This document shows, piece after piece, positions 1-7,817 of a stretch of DNA of 64,000 nucleotides (positions within the stretch are counted from its first letter, which is position 1; each line of letters starts with the position of its first letter). The notes beneath the pieces were generated by a model that was not told the DNA's origin, ran no database searches, and saw only the letters and a list, made by a program, of their open reading frames with translations. The stretch is from Gudongella sp049310905. GTDB lineage: Bacteria; Bacillota; Clostridia; Tissierellales; Tissierellaceae. The translations under genes and the position numbers were made by a program. The stretch lies in assembly GCF_049310905.1 (NCBI RefSeq), contig NZ_JBMEMN010000007.1:18569-82568 (forward strand), in the 5' to 3' direction.

Positions 1-99
1 TATGAATACAAATCCAGTGAAAAGATGCTAAAAGAAATGGGTTTTAAATACATTTATCTTTTCAGAAACAGAAAAAAGTATCCTATACAGATACTCTAA
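1..99 (+). CDS. C-terminal fragment of an unidentified protein
   Basis: The first reading frame is open from base 1 to a TAA at 97-99 and encodes the last 32 residues of a protein whose start lies outside the window. The tail is basic and aromatic (it contains MGFKYIYLF and ends in YPIQIL). I do not recognise the family. A rho-independent hairpin follows 14 bases after the stop, which supports this being a real gene end and not chance. Confidence 0.5.
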   Translation, partial: YEYKSSEKMLKEMGFKYIYLFRNRKKYPIQIL

Positions 100-113
100 T
101 AGTACAAACAAAT

Positions 114-137
114 AAAAACCCTTTTTCAAGGGTTTTT
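114..137. terminator. Bidirectional rho-independent terminator
   Basis: A perfect 10-bp stem (AAAAACCCTT / AAGGGTTTTT) with a 4-base loop. It has a T-rich tail on both strands. It can end the partial + strand gene and also the 6S RNA transcribed from the - strand. Confidence 0.8.
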
Positions 138-147
138 ATTATCAGAT

Positions 148-330
148 TGATTCCCGCAATGCCGTCCTCTCGTCTAATTCAGACCCGCGTAAGTGCAGGT
201 GGGTGTCTAGCCGAAAATTTCTAACTTCCCCTCAAAGAGGGCATGTTATACATTCCCGAACGTCTGACTCCCGTATATAATATGTCGGTTGAATTATATG
301 AGAATAACGCACATCGCAGAAACATTCCTT
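148..330 (-). ncRNA. ssrS: 6S RNA (regulator of sigma-A RNA polymerase)
   Basis: Read on the - strand, this 180-base intergenic segment is not coding and folds as expected for 6S RNA. A long closing stem pairs 311-322 with 151-162 (12 bp including G-U pairs), a largely open central region follows, and near the 3' end there is a hairpin with ACCCACCTGC and GCGGGT, a motif I recall from 6S RNAs of other bacteria. A consensus promoter (337-365) lies just upstream and a terminator (114-137) just downstream, which matches the usual 180-200 base length. 6S RNA mimics an open promoter and sequesters the housekeeping polymerase in stationary phase. The assignment rests on structure and recalled motifs, not on a covariance search. 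Confidence 0.75.
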
Positions 331-336
331 GAATAT

Positions 337-365
337 ATTATACTACTTTTTCCTAATTACTTCAA
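337..365 (-). promoter_or_regulatory. Sigma-A promoter of the 6S RNA
   Basis: On the - strand TTGAAG (365-360), a 17-base spacer and a perfect TATAAT (342-337) form a near-consensus housekeeping promoter. The predicted start is near 330, at the 5' edge of the 6S fold. The noncoding gene is therefore transcribed independently of the pseudouridine synthase gene that ends 10 bases upstream. Confidence 0.75.
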
Positions 366-374
366 TCAATTCCC

Positions 375-1274
375 TTAATATTTTGATATTTTTAAAAGAC
401 GAATCAGCTTTTTCATATCCTCAGGCATGTCTGTCTTAATATTTACACATTCACCCGATCTGGGAGTGTAAAAGGATAAGCTGTAAGCATGAAGTGCCTG
501 CCTGTCGATTGGAGCTTCCATTTCAGAATACAGATTGTCCCCCATTATTGGATGCCCAATATGAGAAAGATGCACTCTGATTTGGTGGGTTCTTCCAGTT
601 ACAAGCTCAAGTTCCAACAAAGTACTATCCTGCATTCTTTCCATAACCCTATACTTTGTAAGTGCCTGTAAACCATCTTTCCGTACAGTTTGTCTAATTC
701 CATCTTCATGCTTGCCAAGAGGCAAGTCTATTAGACCACTATCTGATTTAACTATCCCGTGAACAACAGCCAGATACTTCTTTTCAATGCTTCCCTTTTC
801 CATCTGGCCAGCCAATTGCTGGTGCCCATAGGGATTCTTTGCAAATACTATAACACCAGATGTATCCCTATCAAGTCTATTGAGTATCCTAACTTTTCTC
901 TTGATCCCCTTCTCAATGAAATAGTAGGCAACCCCATTTGAAAGTGTGCCCTCAGGATGATTTGGGGTTGGATGGACCAGAATAAATGGCTTCTTGTCAA
1001 GAACCAGAATATCCAAGTCTTCAAACAAGATCTCCAAATCCATTTTCTGAGGCATCATATCACTATCCTCTTCTTCCATCCTGAAATAAACTCTTGCGCC
1101 TTTATTCACAATATCTTTTCCTTTACAGGAGTTTGAGTTAATTTTGATCTCACCACTTCTCAAAGCTTTGGATATCATTCTACCCGACAATCCTTTGTCT
1201 TTAAGGAAACTCTTCAGGTCAATTGTCTCTTCATAATTAATAAATATGAGGGTATTCTCATCTTCATTATACAT
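375..1274 (-). CDS. RluA-family pseudouridine synthase (RluD-like)
   Basis: Encodes a 299-residue enzyme that isomerises uridine to pseudouridine in rRNA or tRNA. An S4-like RNA-binding segment (about residues 12-65) precedes the catalytic domain. The family motif RLDRDTSG is at 133-140 with catalytic Asp135, and the later TGRTHQIRVH motif is intact. The ATG at 1274 is preferred over the in-frame ATG at 1292 because AGGAG sits 8 bases before it. A possible extended -10 (TGTTATAAT, 1324-1332) lies upstream on the same strand. The exact target base cannot be read from sequence. Two further pseudouridine synthases occur in this window (19193-20158 and 21398-22117). Confidence 0.9.
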   Translation of the reverse strand: MYNEDENTLIFINYEETIDLKSFLKDKGLSGRMISKALRSGEIKINSNSCKGKDIVNKGARVYFRMEEEDSDMMPQKMDLEILFEDLDILVLDKKPFILVHPTPNHPEGTLSNGVAYYFIEKGIKRKVRILNRLDRDTSGVIVFAKNPYGHQQLAGQMEKGSIEKKYLAVVHGIVKSDSGLIDLPLGKHEDGIRQTVRKDGLQALTKYRVMERMQDSTLLELELVTGRTHQIRVHLSHIGHPIMGDNLYSEMEAPIDRQALHAYSLSFYTPRSGECVNIKTDMPEDMKKLIRLLKISKY

Positions 1275-1410
1275 TAATGTTCTCCTCTCCATCTTTTAAT
1301 ACTCTTTCTGATGTGTTAGAATTATTATAACAAGAATTCATCCAACTTATTGGATTAATACAAAAAAAATTGAAACAATTAAATACTGACTTTTATAAAG
1401 GGTGTGTACT

Positions 1411-2217
1411 ATGAATAGTGAACGTATAATCAACATAATCTCAAATAAAAACTATGAATCAAGAAAAACTAAAAAGAACTTGATTTATAAGTTGCAAAAA
1501 AATGGTTTCGAACCTTCTGAGACCTACAATGAAAATGCGGAATTGAATATTTGCATCGGCGGTGATGGTGCTTTTATTAGGGCAATCCACAGGAATGCAT
1601 TCCCGGAAATCCCTTTTATTGGAATCAATACAGGCCATCTTGGCTTTTTCCAGGAGCTGTTGCCAAATGAAATAGACACTTTTATCCGAAGGTATAAGGA
1701 TAAGGATTACCTTGTTGAAAATATATTCCTTGTTGATGCAAAGGTCTGTACAAAGAAAAAATGCTTTTACCTAACTGGAATAAATGAAATAGTAATCAAG
1801 GGAGTTCATTCCAAGGTAGTTCATCTAGAGGTTTTTATAAATGAAAACCACCTGCAAAGGTTCAGTGGTGATGGTTTAATAGTTTCAACTCCATCAGGAA
1901 GCACAGCCTATAACTTTTCAGCTGGGGGAAGTATCGTTTATCCGAGTCTTGAATCATTGCAAATTACACCCTTGGCACCAATCAATTCAAGTGCATACAG
2001 AAGCCTTCCAAATAGTGCTGTTATACCAGGAGATGCAATAATCCAAATCAAGCCTGAAATGAGATATGAGAATTCAATTCTAGTACTAAACGACGGTATG
2101 GAGTTCAAGTATGATAATATTGTATCCATAGATTTGACCACTTCAGACAAAAAAGTTTACAAGCTAAATTTCAGCAGAGATATGTACTGGAATAATCTAA
2201 AGAGCAAGTTCCTTTAG
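1411..2217 (+). CDS. nadK: NAD kinase
   Basis: A 268-residue ATP-NAD kinase that phosphorylates NAD to NADP in the cytoplasm. The GGDG nucleotide-binding signature is at residues 50-53, followed by GINTGHLGFF. The NAD-site segment DGLIVSTPSGSTAYNFSAGG is also complete. Length is normal for the family. The ATG at 1411 follows AAAGGG with 8-base spacing; the in-frame GTG at 1402 overlaps that ribosome site and is less likely. The gene stands alone between divergent and convergent neighbours and ends in a shared terminator. Confidence 0.95.
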   Translation: MNSERIINIISNKNYESRKTKKNLIYKLQKNGFEPSETYNENAELNICIGGDGAFIRAIHRNAFPEIPFIGINTGHLGFFQELLPNEIDTFIRRYKDKDYLVENIFLVDAKVCTKKKCFYLTGINEIVIKGVHSKVVHLEVFINENHLQRFSGDGLIVSTPSGSTAYNFSAGGSIVYPSLESLQITPLAPINSSAYRSLPNSAVIPGDAIIQIKPEMRYENSILVLNDGMEFKYDNIVSIDLTTSDKKVYKLNFSRDMYWNNLKSKFL

Positions 2218-2245
2218 TTTTGCATCTTGAATAAGACTCTGAATC

Positions 2246-2272
2246 AAAAATGCTCCCGTGGGAGCATTTTTT
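2246..2272. terminator. Bidirectional terminator between nadK and the PBP gene
   Basis: A perfect inverted repeat (AAAAATGCTCCC, GT loop, GGGAGCATTTTT) with T-runs on both strands separates two convergent transcription units. Confidence 0.85.
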
Positions 2273-3671
2273 AATTTGATATATTCTTTAGTGCAAAATC
2301 CATTAGCTCCCTTGCAATTGGAGCTGCTGCCCTGCCACCTGAAGATCCTTCTTCCTCAAGCAATACAACAACTGCAACCTCCGGATCCTCAAGAGGTGCA
2401 AATCCAACAAACCACGCGTGATTTCTTCCAGAGGAATTTTCAGCTGTCCCTGTCTTTCCAGCTACCTCAACTCCACTAATTGCAGCATTGGCTCCTGTTC
2501 CTATCCTTACTACCTCTCTCATCATTCTTTGAAGTGCCTGAGCTTCACCAATCTGAAGTACTTTTTTTGACTCACTTACATGCGACATAATGGTTTGACC
2601 CTGAGGAGATCTAACAGCTTCCACAATATAAGGCATAGGCATGTAACCGTCATTAGCCACTGCTGCTGTTATCATCAGCATATTGAGTGGAGTTGCAAGA
2701 ACCCTCCCCTGCCCTATTCCTGATGCTCCCAGGTCGGTAAGGCCAATTGATTCAGCTGGGAATACCGACTTGTTTGTTTCCAGCTCAAATTCAATACTCC
2801 GATTGAAAAAGAAATCCTCTGAGATATTCCTTAATTGATTATGACCTAATGCTACTGCTTGCTCTGCAAAATAGGTGTTGCAGGAAACTGAAAAAGCCTG
2901 TTCCAGATTTAATGATCCATGTCCGCTCTCATCAAAGTCCCTTATCGTATAACCATCAATAACTGTGCTTCCGGTGCATTGATATACAGCCTCCGGTACG
3001 CCGTTTTGAATTACACCTGTGGCAGTTACGATTTTAAATACCGAGCCCGGCGTGTATAATCCTTGTGTTCCTCTGTTTAGCATAGGGCTTTCAGTATTCT
3101 CAGAAATACTGGTCCAGTTCTCGCTTAAACTGTTAATCCCAAAATCAGGCGTGCTTACCATGGACAGAATTTCACCTGTCTTTGGATTCAGTGTAATTAC
3201 AGAGCCTTTTTTATCACCAATAAGCTCTCTTGTCCTCTTCTGCAAGCCGTGGTGTATAGTCAGGTTAAGATTGTTCCCTATTCCAGATGGATTGATTAGA
3301 TTTATCAACTCATTTATGGCAGTATTTTCATTTGCGTTTACAAGATAGGAGTTGTATTTTCTCTCCAATCCTGATTTTCCATAATCTCTTAGACTATATC
3401 CTATTACATGGCTGTAAAGATTGTCATACTTGTAAATCCTCTGAACATCTCCCTCATGACTTTCTGAATATACAAGGATTTCACCATTCCGGTCTGTTAT
3501 ACTTCCCCTTAAAATATTATCTTCGTTTATCCACAGCCTCTTGTTGTATGAGTTGTCTCTTACAGCCTGAGCCTCGAACATTTGAAAATAGCTTAAATAA
3601 CCAATAAGCAGCACGAATCCAAGGCAAATGGCAGCAAGTATTGTGATTATTCTTTTTCTCTCATTATTCAT
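2271..3671 (-). CDS. Class B penicillin-binding protein (PbpA/FtsI-type transpeptidase)
   Basis: A 466-residue peptidoglycan DD-transpeptidase with an N-terminal membrane anchor (about residues 8-29). The active-site motif SVFK has nucleophile Ser210 and Lys213, SCN is at 263-265, and KTGTAE lies near residue 410. It is shorter than FtsI/PBP2 because the N-terminal dimerisation region is small, as in PbpA-type proteins. The ATG at 3671 overlaps the stop of the upstream ftsW/rodA gene by 8 bases, implying translational coupling; longer frames would run through that gene. The pairing with a SEDS glycosyltransferase predicts a joint cell-wall polymerase. Confidence 0.9.
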   Translation of the reverse strand: MNNERKRIITILAAICLGFVLLIGYLSYFQMFEAQAVRDNSYNKRLWINEDNILRGSITDRNGEILVYSESHEGDVQRIYKYDNLYSHVIGYSLRDYGKSGLERKYNSYLVNANENTAINELINLINPSGIGNNLNLTIHHGLQKRTRELIGDKKGSVITLNPKTGEILSMVSTPDFGINSLSENWTSISENTESPMLNRGTQGLYTPGSVFKIVTATGVIQNGVPEAVYQCTGSTVIDGYTIRDFDESGHGSLNLEQAFSVSCNTYFAEQAVALGHNQLRNISEDFFFNRSIEFELETNKSVFPAESIGLTDLGASGIGQGRVLATPLNMLMITAAVANDGYMPMPYIVEAVRSPQGQTIMSHVSESKKVLQIGEAQALQRMMREVVRIGTGANAAISGVEVAGKTGTAENSSGRNHAWFVGFAPLEDPEVAVVVLLEEEGSSGGRAAAPIARELMDFALKNISN

Positions 3672-4899
3672 TTGACTTACCTGCCTTTCCCCTTTTTTCA
3701 GAGGCTCCCTGAAGTATTCCCAATGCAATAAAGCTTGTAACTGCAGAAGTCCCTCCATATGATACAAAAGGTAAAGTCAATCCTGTCAAGGGGATAACCT
3801 TAAGCACTCCGCCTATTATGACAAAGGATTGTATCCCAAACATGAGACTAATTCCCAAAGCAATAATTCTGTAAAACTGGCTATCCTGCCTTAAGGCTAT
3901 CTTAAACCCTCTGTAAACAAGCAGCATAAAGAGCATGATAATTCCAATTCCTGTAAATATTCCCATCTCTTCACTAATCGCTGAAAAAATGAAATCATTA
4001 TACGACAAAGGAATAAAGGAAGGGTTACCTCTTCCCAATCCAGTACCAAAGAAGCCACCTTCTGCTATTGCAAATAAAGACTGAGTTATCTGATATCCTT
4101 TGTCATTGATGTGTGGCCATGGATCAAGCCATGTAACGACCCTTACCTTTACATGGTCGAACAGCATATATCCTGAAACTGCACCCATCATTGACAAACC
4201 AACATTTGCCCAGATTAGTCTTCTGTCTTCAGAGTAAATATACTGAAGACCTGTGAAGATTCCAAAGAAAATCACGGCGGCTCCCAAGTCTCTTTGTAAA
4301 AACAGTAGTGCTATAAATGAATACATTATTCCCATAAGGAAAAGCTCTGCATTCTTGATTTTGCGATACCTCTCAATTCCGCCATAGAAGGATGCCAGCA
4401 AAAATACGACAATTATCTTGGTTATTTCTGCTGGTTGTATGCTTATTCCTGCAATTGATATCCAGTTGATTGCACCATGTGTTCTTGTTCCCATCACAAA
4501 AGTTACTGCAAATAGAATATAGCACGCTGCAAGATACAGCGGCGCCAACTTTTCCCAAAATCCAATGTATCTAATTGCAAAATAAGCAGCAAAAAACATT
4601 GTTATTCCAACCGTCAACCACATAAGCTGTCTTAATCCAAGTTCAGGACTGATCCTGTATATCATAATTATTCCAATTGAAATCAGCATGCTTACTATCA
4701 GAAAAATGTAGTTGTCTCCACTGGATATTTTACTTAGTATAAAGTTGGAAAAATATATCAATACAACAAGTCCTATGGCTATGGTATATGTTTCAGTTTG
4801 GATGCCTTCCCAGCTATATAAGAATATCAATGACAAGGAAAGGATTTCAAATATAAACAAGAGCTTTCTAGGAGTCTTGCTATTTAACTTATCGTTCAT
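3664..4899 (-). CDS. FtsW/RodA/SpoVE-family SEDS peptidoglycan glycosyltransferase
   Basis: A 411-residue integral membrane protein with about ten hydrophobic segments. It carries SEDS family marks: GAINWISIAGISIQPAE, the conserved Asp region around QRDLGAAVIFF, and a C-terminal PFVSYGGTS. SEDS proteins polymerise lipid II into glycan strands together with a class B PBP, here encoded by the overlapping downstream gene. The ATG at 4899 has AGGAAGTGG upstream. Whether it serves elongation (RodA), division (FtsW) or sporulation (SpoVE) cannot be decided from sequence. The FHA-RodA-PBP order resembles actinobacterial fhaB-rodA-pbpA. Confidence 0.9.
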   Translation of the reverse strand: MNDKLNSKTPRKLLFIFEILSLSLIFLYSWEGIQTETYTIAIGLVVLIYFSNFILSKISSGDNYIFLIVSMLISIGIIMIYRISPELGLRQLMWLTVGITMFFAAYFAIRYIGFWEKLAPLYLAACYILFAVTFVMGTRTHGAINWISIAGISIQPAEITKIIVVFLLASFYGGIERYRKIKNAELFLMGIMYSFIALLFLQRDLGAAVIFFGIFTGLQYIYSEDRRLIWANVGLSMMGAVSGYMLFDHVKVRVVTWLDPWPHINDKGYQITQSLFAIAEGGFFGTGLGRGNPSFIPLSYNDFIFSAISEEMGIFTGIGIIMLFMLLVYRGFKIALRQDSQFYRIIALGISLMFGIQSFVIIGGVLKVIPLTGLTLPFVSYGGTSAVTSFIALGILQGASEKRGKAGKSNE

Positions 4900-4911
4900 C
4901 TAATCCACTTC

Positions 4912-5343
4912 CTATTCTCTGTCAATAAATATAAATTCCAGCTCCCCCACTTTGACCATATCACCTTTTCTGATTCTTGTGACATCGAGAAGCTTTTCCC
5001 CGTTGAGATAAGTACCGTTTGAGCTTCCAAGATCCTCAAGAAAGAACTCTTCTTCATCCTTGACAATTCTGAAGTGATGCTTGGAAATGTAGGGGTCCTT
5101 GATCTGAATAACATTGTCCTTCTGTCTTCCCAGCGTCAACTCTGTTTCAACAGGATAACTGTCGCTTAAGTTATATGGAAGTGTGTCAATTCTGTTAAGA
5201 AGCTTCAGGTATGCACCAGAATCAAGATTACCATAGTCTACATTCCTGATATCCAGGTATATCATTCTTATGATGGTAAAGATAAACAAATATATTATGA
5301 AAACAAAAACATACTTAAATCCAATTGACATTAAATCAAACAC
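4912..5343 (-). CDS. Membrane-anchored FHA-domain protein
   Basis: 143 residues: one N-terminal transmembrane helix (about 8-28), a short linker, then a forkhead-associated domain that binds phosphothreonine. The family signature is present as LGR (71-73), SKHH (87-90) and GSSNGTYLNG (106-115). It is the first gene of an operon with ftsW/rodA and a class B PBP, so it probably recruits or senses a phosphorylated partner at the wall-synthesis site. The GTG start at 5343 follows AAGGGGTG. No Ser/Thr kinase or phosphatase is encoded in the window. Confidence 0.88.
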   Translation of the reverse strand: MFDLMSIGFKYVFVFIIYLFIFTIIRMIYLDIRNVDYGNLDSGAYLKLLNRIDTLPYNLSDSYPVETELTLGRQKDNVIQIKDPYISKHHFRIVKDEEEFFLEDLGSSNGTYLNGEKLLDVTRIRKGDMVKVGELEFIFIDRE

Positions 5344-5465
5344 ATTATCACCCCTTATTATGTTACCACAAACCCGTTTGCATGGGAATTAATTTAAGCT
5401 GCCTATTTTCATTGAAGCCCAAATCTGATATTATCAAAATGAGAAACAGAATGGGAGGGAATACA

Positions 5466-5855
5466 ATGAAAAAATTGAGAAGGTCAAGGTCTGACAAGTA
5501 TATTTTCGGTGTATGCGGAGGCCTTGGAGAATATCTAAGCATGGATCCGACGATAATAAGACTTATTTGGTTTATACTTGCACTTACCTCATTTGGTACC
5601 TTTGCTCTTGCATATTTGATTTGCGGACTGGTTATACCTGAGGATGATGGCTACATACACTCTGATGAGGAAAATGGCGAGGAAAGAAAAGACAACAGCA
5701 GACTTGTAATGGGAATAGGACTGGTGATAATTGGAATTGTACTGCTTGGAAATACAATGTTCCCATGGTTTTCTTACACAATGAGACAAGTAATGAAGCT
5801 TTGGCCTGCACTGTTGATAGTTCTGGGAATCTATGTGCTTGTAAAGAAAGACTAG
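5466..5855 (+). CDS. PspC-domain membrane protein
   Basis: 129 residues. The N-terminal PspC domain is recognised by KYIFGVCGGLGEYLSMDPTI followed by a hydrophobic helix, as in envelope-stress and phage-shock proteins. An acidic linker and two more hydrophobic segments follow. The ATG at 5466 is placed by GGGAGGG eight bases upstream; the open frame extends upstream but without a ribosome site. It stands next to recX and transcribes away from the FHA/cell-wall operon. The precise stress signal is unknown. Confidence 0.85.
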   Translation: MKKLRRSRSDKYIFGVCGGLGEYLSMDPTIIRLIWFILALTSFGTFALAYLICGLVIPEDDGYIHSDEENGEERKDNSRLVMGIGLVIIGIVLLGNTMFPWFSYTMRQVMKLWPALLIVLGIYVLVKKD

Positions 5856-5879
5856 AATACCCTTAAGAAAGGACATCTT

Positions 5880-6503
5880 ATGATTATCACAAATATTACC
5901 TCACAAAAGGATCCGGAGAGAGTTAACATATTCATTGACAACGAATTTGCCTTTGGTTTGTTTTACTCCACCAAAGAGGAACTTGGACTTAAAAAAGGGT
6001 TGGAGATTGATGAAGAGACCATTGATAAAATCAAAGTCAGGGATGAACTTCAAAGTGCAAAATCCAAAGCATACCATTACCTAAGCTTTAGACAGCGCAC
6101 ACAAAAGGAGCTGGAAGATTATCTCTTCAAGAAGGAATTCAGTGAGGATACCATCGAAAATGTCATCCAGTCCCTATCCCAAGCGGGATATATTGAAGAC
6201 CTTGACTTTGCAAGAATCTATGTAAGGGATAAAACAACCTTCAAAAAATTCGGTCCTTACAGAATAAAGAACGAACTTTTACAAAAGGGTGTGTCAAAAG
6301 AACTAATTGACCTCGCACTCGAAGAAGAATATCATGAGGAAATTCAGGAGCTGGTGGATCTCGTTAAAACAAAGTATTCATCCATAATTCAAGATAAATC
6401 CGAAAAAAGATTTAGAAGAATTGGAGGCTATCTTCAACGAAAAGGGCACTCCTTCGAAACGATCAGAAAAGTACTCGATTCAATTGATGGAAAGGATGAC
6501 TAA
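5880..6503 (+). CDS. recX: RecX, regulator of RecA
   Basis: A 207-residue protein of the RecX family, which binds RecA filaments and modulates their activity in recombination and SOS. It has the family's three-helix repeats: YHYLSFRQRTQKELEDYL, a following helix that includes LSQAGYIEDLDFARIYV, and a C-terminal repeat ending GGYLQRKGHSFETI. An AGAAAGGA site precedes the ATG at 5880. The downstream GIY-YIG gene starts inside the last codons, so the two are translationally coupled. recA is not in the window. Confidence 0.88.
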   Translation: MIITNITSQKDPERVNIFIDNEFAFGLFYSTKEELGLKKGLEIDEETIDKIKVRDELQSAKSKAYHYLSFRQRTQKELEDYLFKKEFSEDTIENVIQSLSQAGYIEDLDFARIYVRDKTTFKKFGPYRIKNELLQKGVSKELIDLALEEEYHEEIQELVDLVKTKYSSIIQDKSEKRFRRIGGYLQRKGHSFETIRKVLDSIDGKDD

Positions 6504-6765
6504 TTTGTTTTACGTTTATATTCTCAAATGCAAAGATAATAGCCTCTATACCGGCTACACTGATTCCTTGGATAAAAGGTTGAAAAAACACAATGATGGT
6601 AAAGCTTCCAAATATACAAGATCCAGACTGCCTGTTCAGATGGTGTATTATGAAGAGCATCCTGACAAGAGTTCTGCAATGAAAAGAGAAATTAAGATAA
6701 AATCGCTTTCCCGTGAGAATAAAATCAAACTGGTTGAGGAGGCTCTACATGAACCGATTATTTGA
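6496..6765 (+). CDS. GIY-YIG domain protein (UPF0213 type)
   Basis: An 89-residue single-domain GIY-YIG nuclease-fold protein. YVYILKCKDNSLYTGYT is the GIY-YIG signature and KYTRSRLPVQMVYYE is the conserved central segment. Members of this small family are suspected DNA-processing nucleases, but their role is not established. The ATG at 6496 overlaps the recX stop by 8 bases; an ATG at 6487 is an alternative. The 3' end overlaps the following GlpP-like gene by 17 bases, making a three-gene coupled unit. Confidence 0.85.
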   Translation: MTNLFYVYILKCKDNSLYTGYTDSLDKRLKKHNDGKASKYTRSRLPVQMVYYEEHPDKSSAMKREIKIKSLSRENKIKLVEEALHEPII

Positions 6766-7315
6766 TAGCTTGATTCAATATCCCATAATAGCTGAGGTTA
6801 ATACACTTGACGAATTTAACAAGGCTCTTGATTCCCATTGCCAAAACATCTTCTTGATGACAGGCAATGTTTTTAATCTAAGACAGCTTTCCAATAAAGC
6901 GCACAATAGCGGAAAGAACATCTACATCTATCTGGATGCCATAGATGGCTACTCAAAAGATTCCTGGGGTCTTGAATTTATATCGAAAAATATTGAAATA
7001 GATGGGATAATTACATCAAAACCGGTTCTAATGGAACAGAGCAAGGAAATGGGGATTTTTACTTTAGGAAGGTTTTCCATTTACAATGAATACAAACTAG
7101 ATTACACCATAGATAAAATCAAACAAACCAGACCACATTGTGCAATAATACTACCAGGTGTTTTGCCAAAGCTTATTGAAAAAGTTGCAAGAGAAACCAA
7201 GACACCCGTAATTTCAAGTGGATTCCTGGATTCAAGGGAAACCATTATAGAGTCTCTGGAGTCTGGTGCAATAGGAATCACAACTGTTCATTTTTTAAAT
7301 CCTGAAATATACTAA
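6749..7315 (+). CDS. GlpP-family glycerol-3-phosphate-responsive antiterminator
   Basis: 188 residues resembling GlpP, an RNA-binding antiterminator with a TIM-barrel-like fold that responds to glycerol-3-phosphate. Recognisable blocks are YPIIAEVN near the start, IFLMTGNVFNL, LEFISKNIEIDGIITSK, ILPGVLPK and the C-terminal GAIGITT. The ATG at 6749 has GAGGAGG seven bases upstream. No glpF, glpK or glpD gene lies nearby, so its target leader must be elsewhere or its ligand may differ. A strong terminator follows directly. Confidence 0.8.
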   Translation: MNRLFDSLIQYPIIAEVNTLDEFNKALDSHCQNIFLMTGNVFNLRQLSNKAHNSGKNIYIYLDAIDGYSKDSWGLEFISKNIEIDGIITSKPVLMEQSKEMGIFTLGRFSIYNEYKLDYTIDKIKQTRPHCAIILPGVLPKLIEKVARETKTPVISSGFLDSRETIIESLESGAIGITTVHFLNPEIY

Positions 7316-7342
7316 CCCTGAATCAAACTGATTCAGGGTTTT
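7314..7342. terminator. Terminator after the recX / GIY-YIG / glpP-like operon
   Basis: AACCCTGAATC and GATTCAGGGTT form a perfect stem around a short loop, followed by TTTTA on the + strand. The mirrored A/T arrangement may also stop the convergent operon ending at 7345. Confidence 0.8.
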
Positions 7343-7344
7343 AT

Positions 7345-7782
7345 CTAGCTCTTTGTTTTTTCTTTTGTCTTATCTTCTTTTTTTTCTTCATTTTTCTCAG
7401 TGCTGTTCTTCTCAGCATTACTCTTTGCAGTCTTTCGCTTTTTCTTTTTAACCGGTTTTGAATATATTCCAACTATAAGTGCAAATAGCATTCCTACAAG
7501 ACCCGCCACTGTACCTATAATAAATAGCAGCAGGTTGATAAGACTTTCATCAGAAGTCAGATTGTCCTTGACACTATATAAGTTGAACAAGCCTATTCCA
7601 AGTACAATTAAGCCCGGCAAGTACTTCATAATCTTGACCTTTTTAAATATTAAATGTGTCAAAAGAGTAATTGCAATAACTGCCAATGTAATATAGATTA
7701 TCATTCTCGAATCGTCGTAATAACCTGCAAGCTCAGCCAATATTTCCTTAACCTTAGAAAACAGGGTAGTTAATGTCCCCAT
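7345..7782 (-). CDS. Small membrane protein with charged tail
   Basis: 145 residues, family not recognised. Three hydrophobic helices (about residues 28-47, 53-70 and 83-108) are followed by a strongly charged tail rich in Lys and Glu. The ATG at 7782 is chosen for AAGGG nine bases upstream. It is the last gene of the operon that begins with a response regulator and sensor kinase, so it probably works in the same envelope response, but no function can be assigned. Confidence 0.65.
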   Translation of the reverse strand: MGTLTTLFSKVKEILAELAGYYDDSRMIIYITLAVIAITLLTHLIFKKVKIMKYLPGLIVLGIGLFNLYSVKDNLTSDESLINLLLFIIGTVAGLVGMLFALIVGIYSKPVKKKKRKTAKSNAEKNSTEKNEEKKEDKTKEKTKS

Positions 7783-7817
7783 AAAATCAATCCCTTCAAT
7801 TGTCATGTCCCACAAAG

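Noticed and set aside
1293..1410. Promoter for nadK between the divergent genes
   Set aside because: TTGAAA and TATAAA lie 18 bases apart, but the -10 would run into the ribosome site, so I could not choose a credible start.
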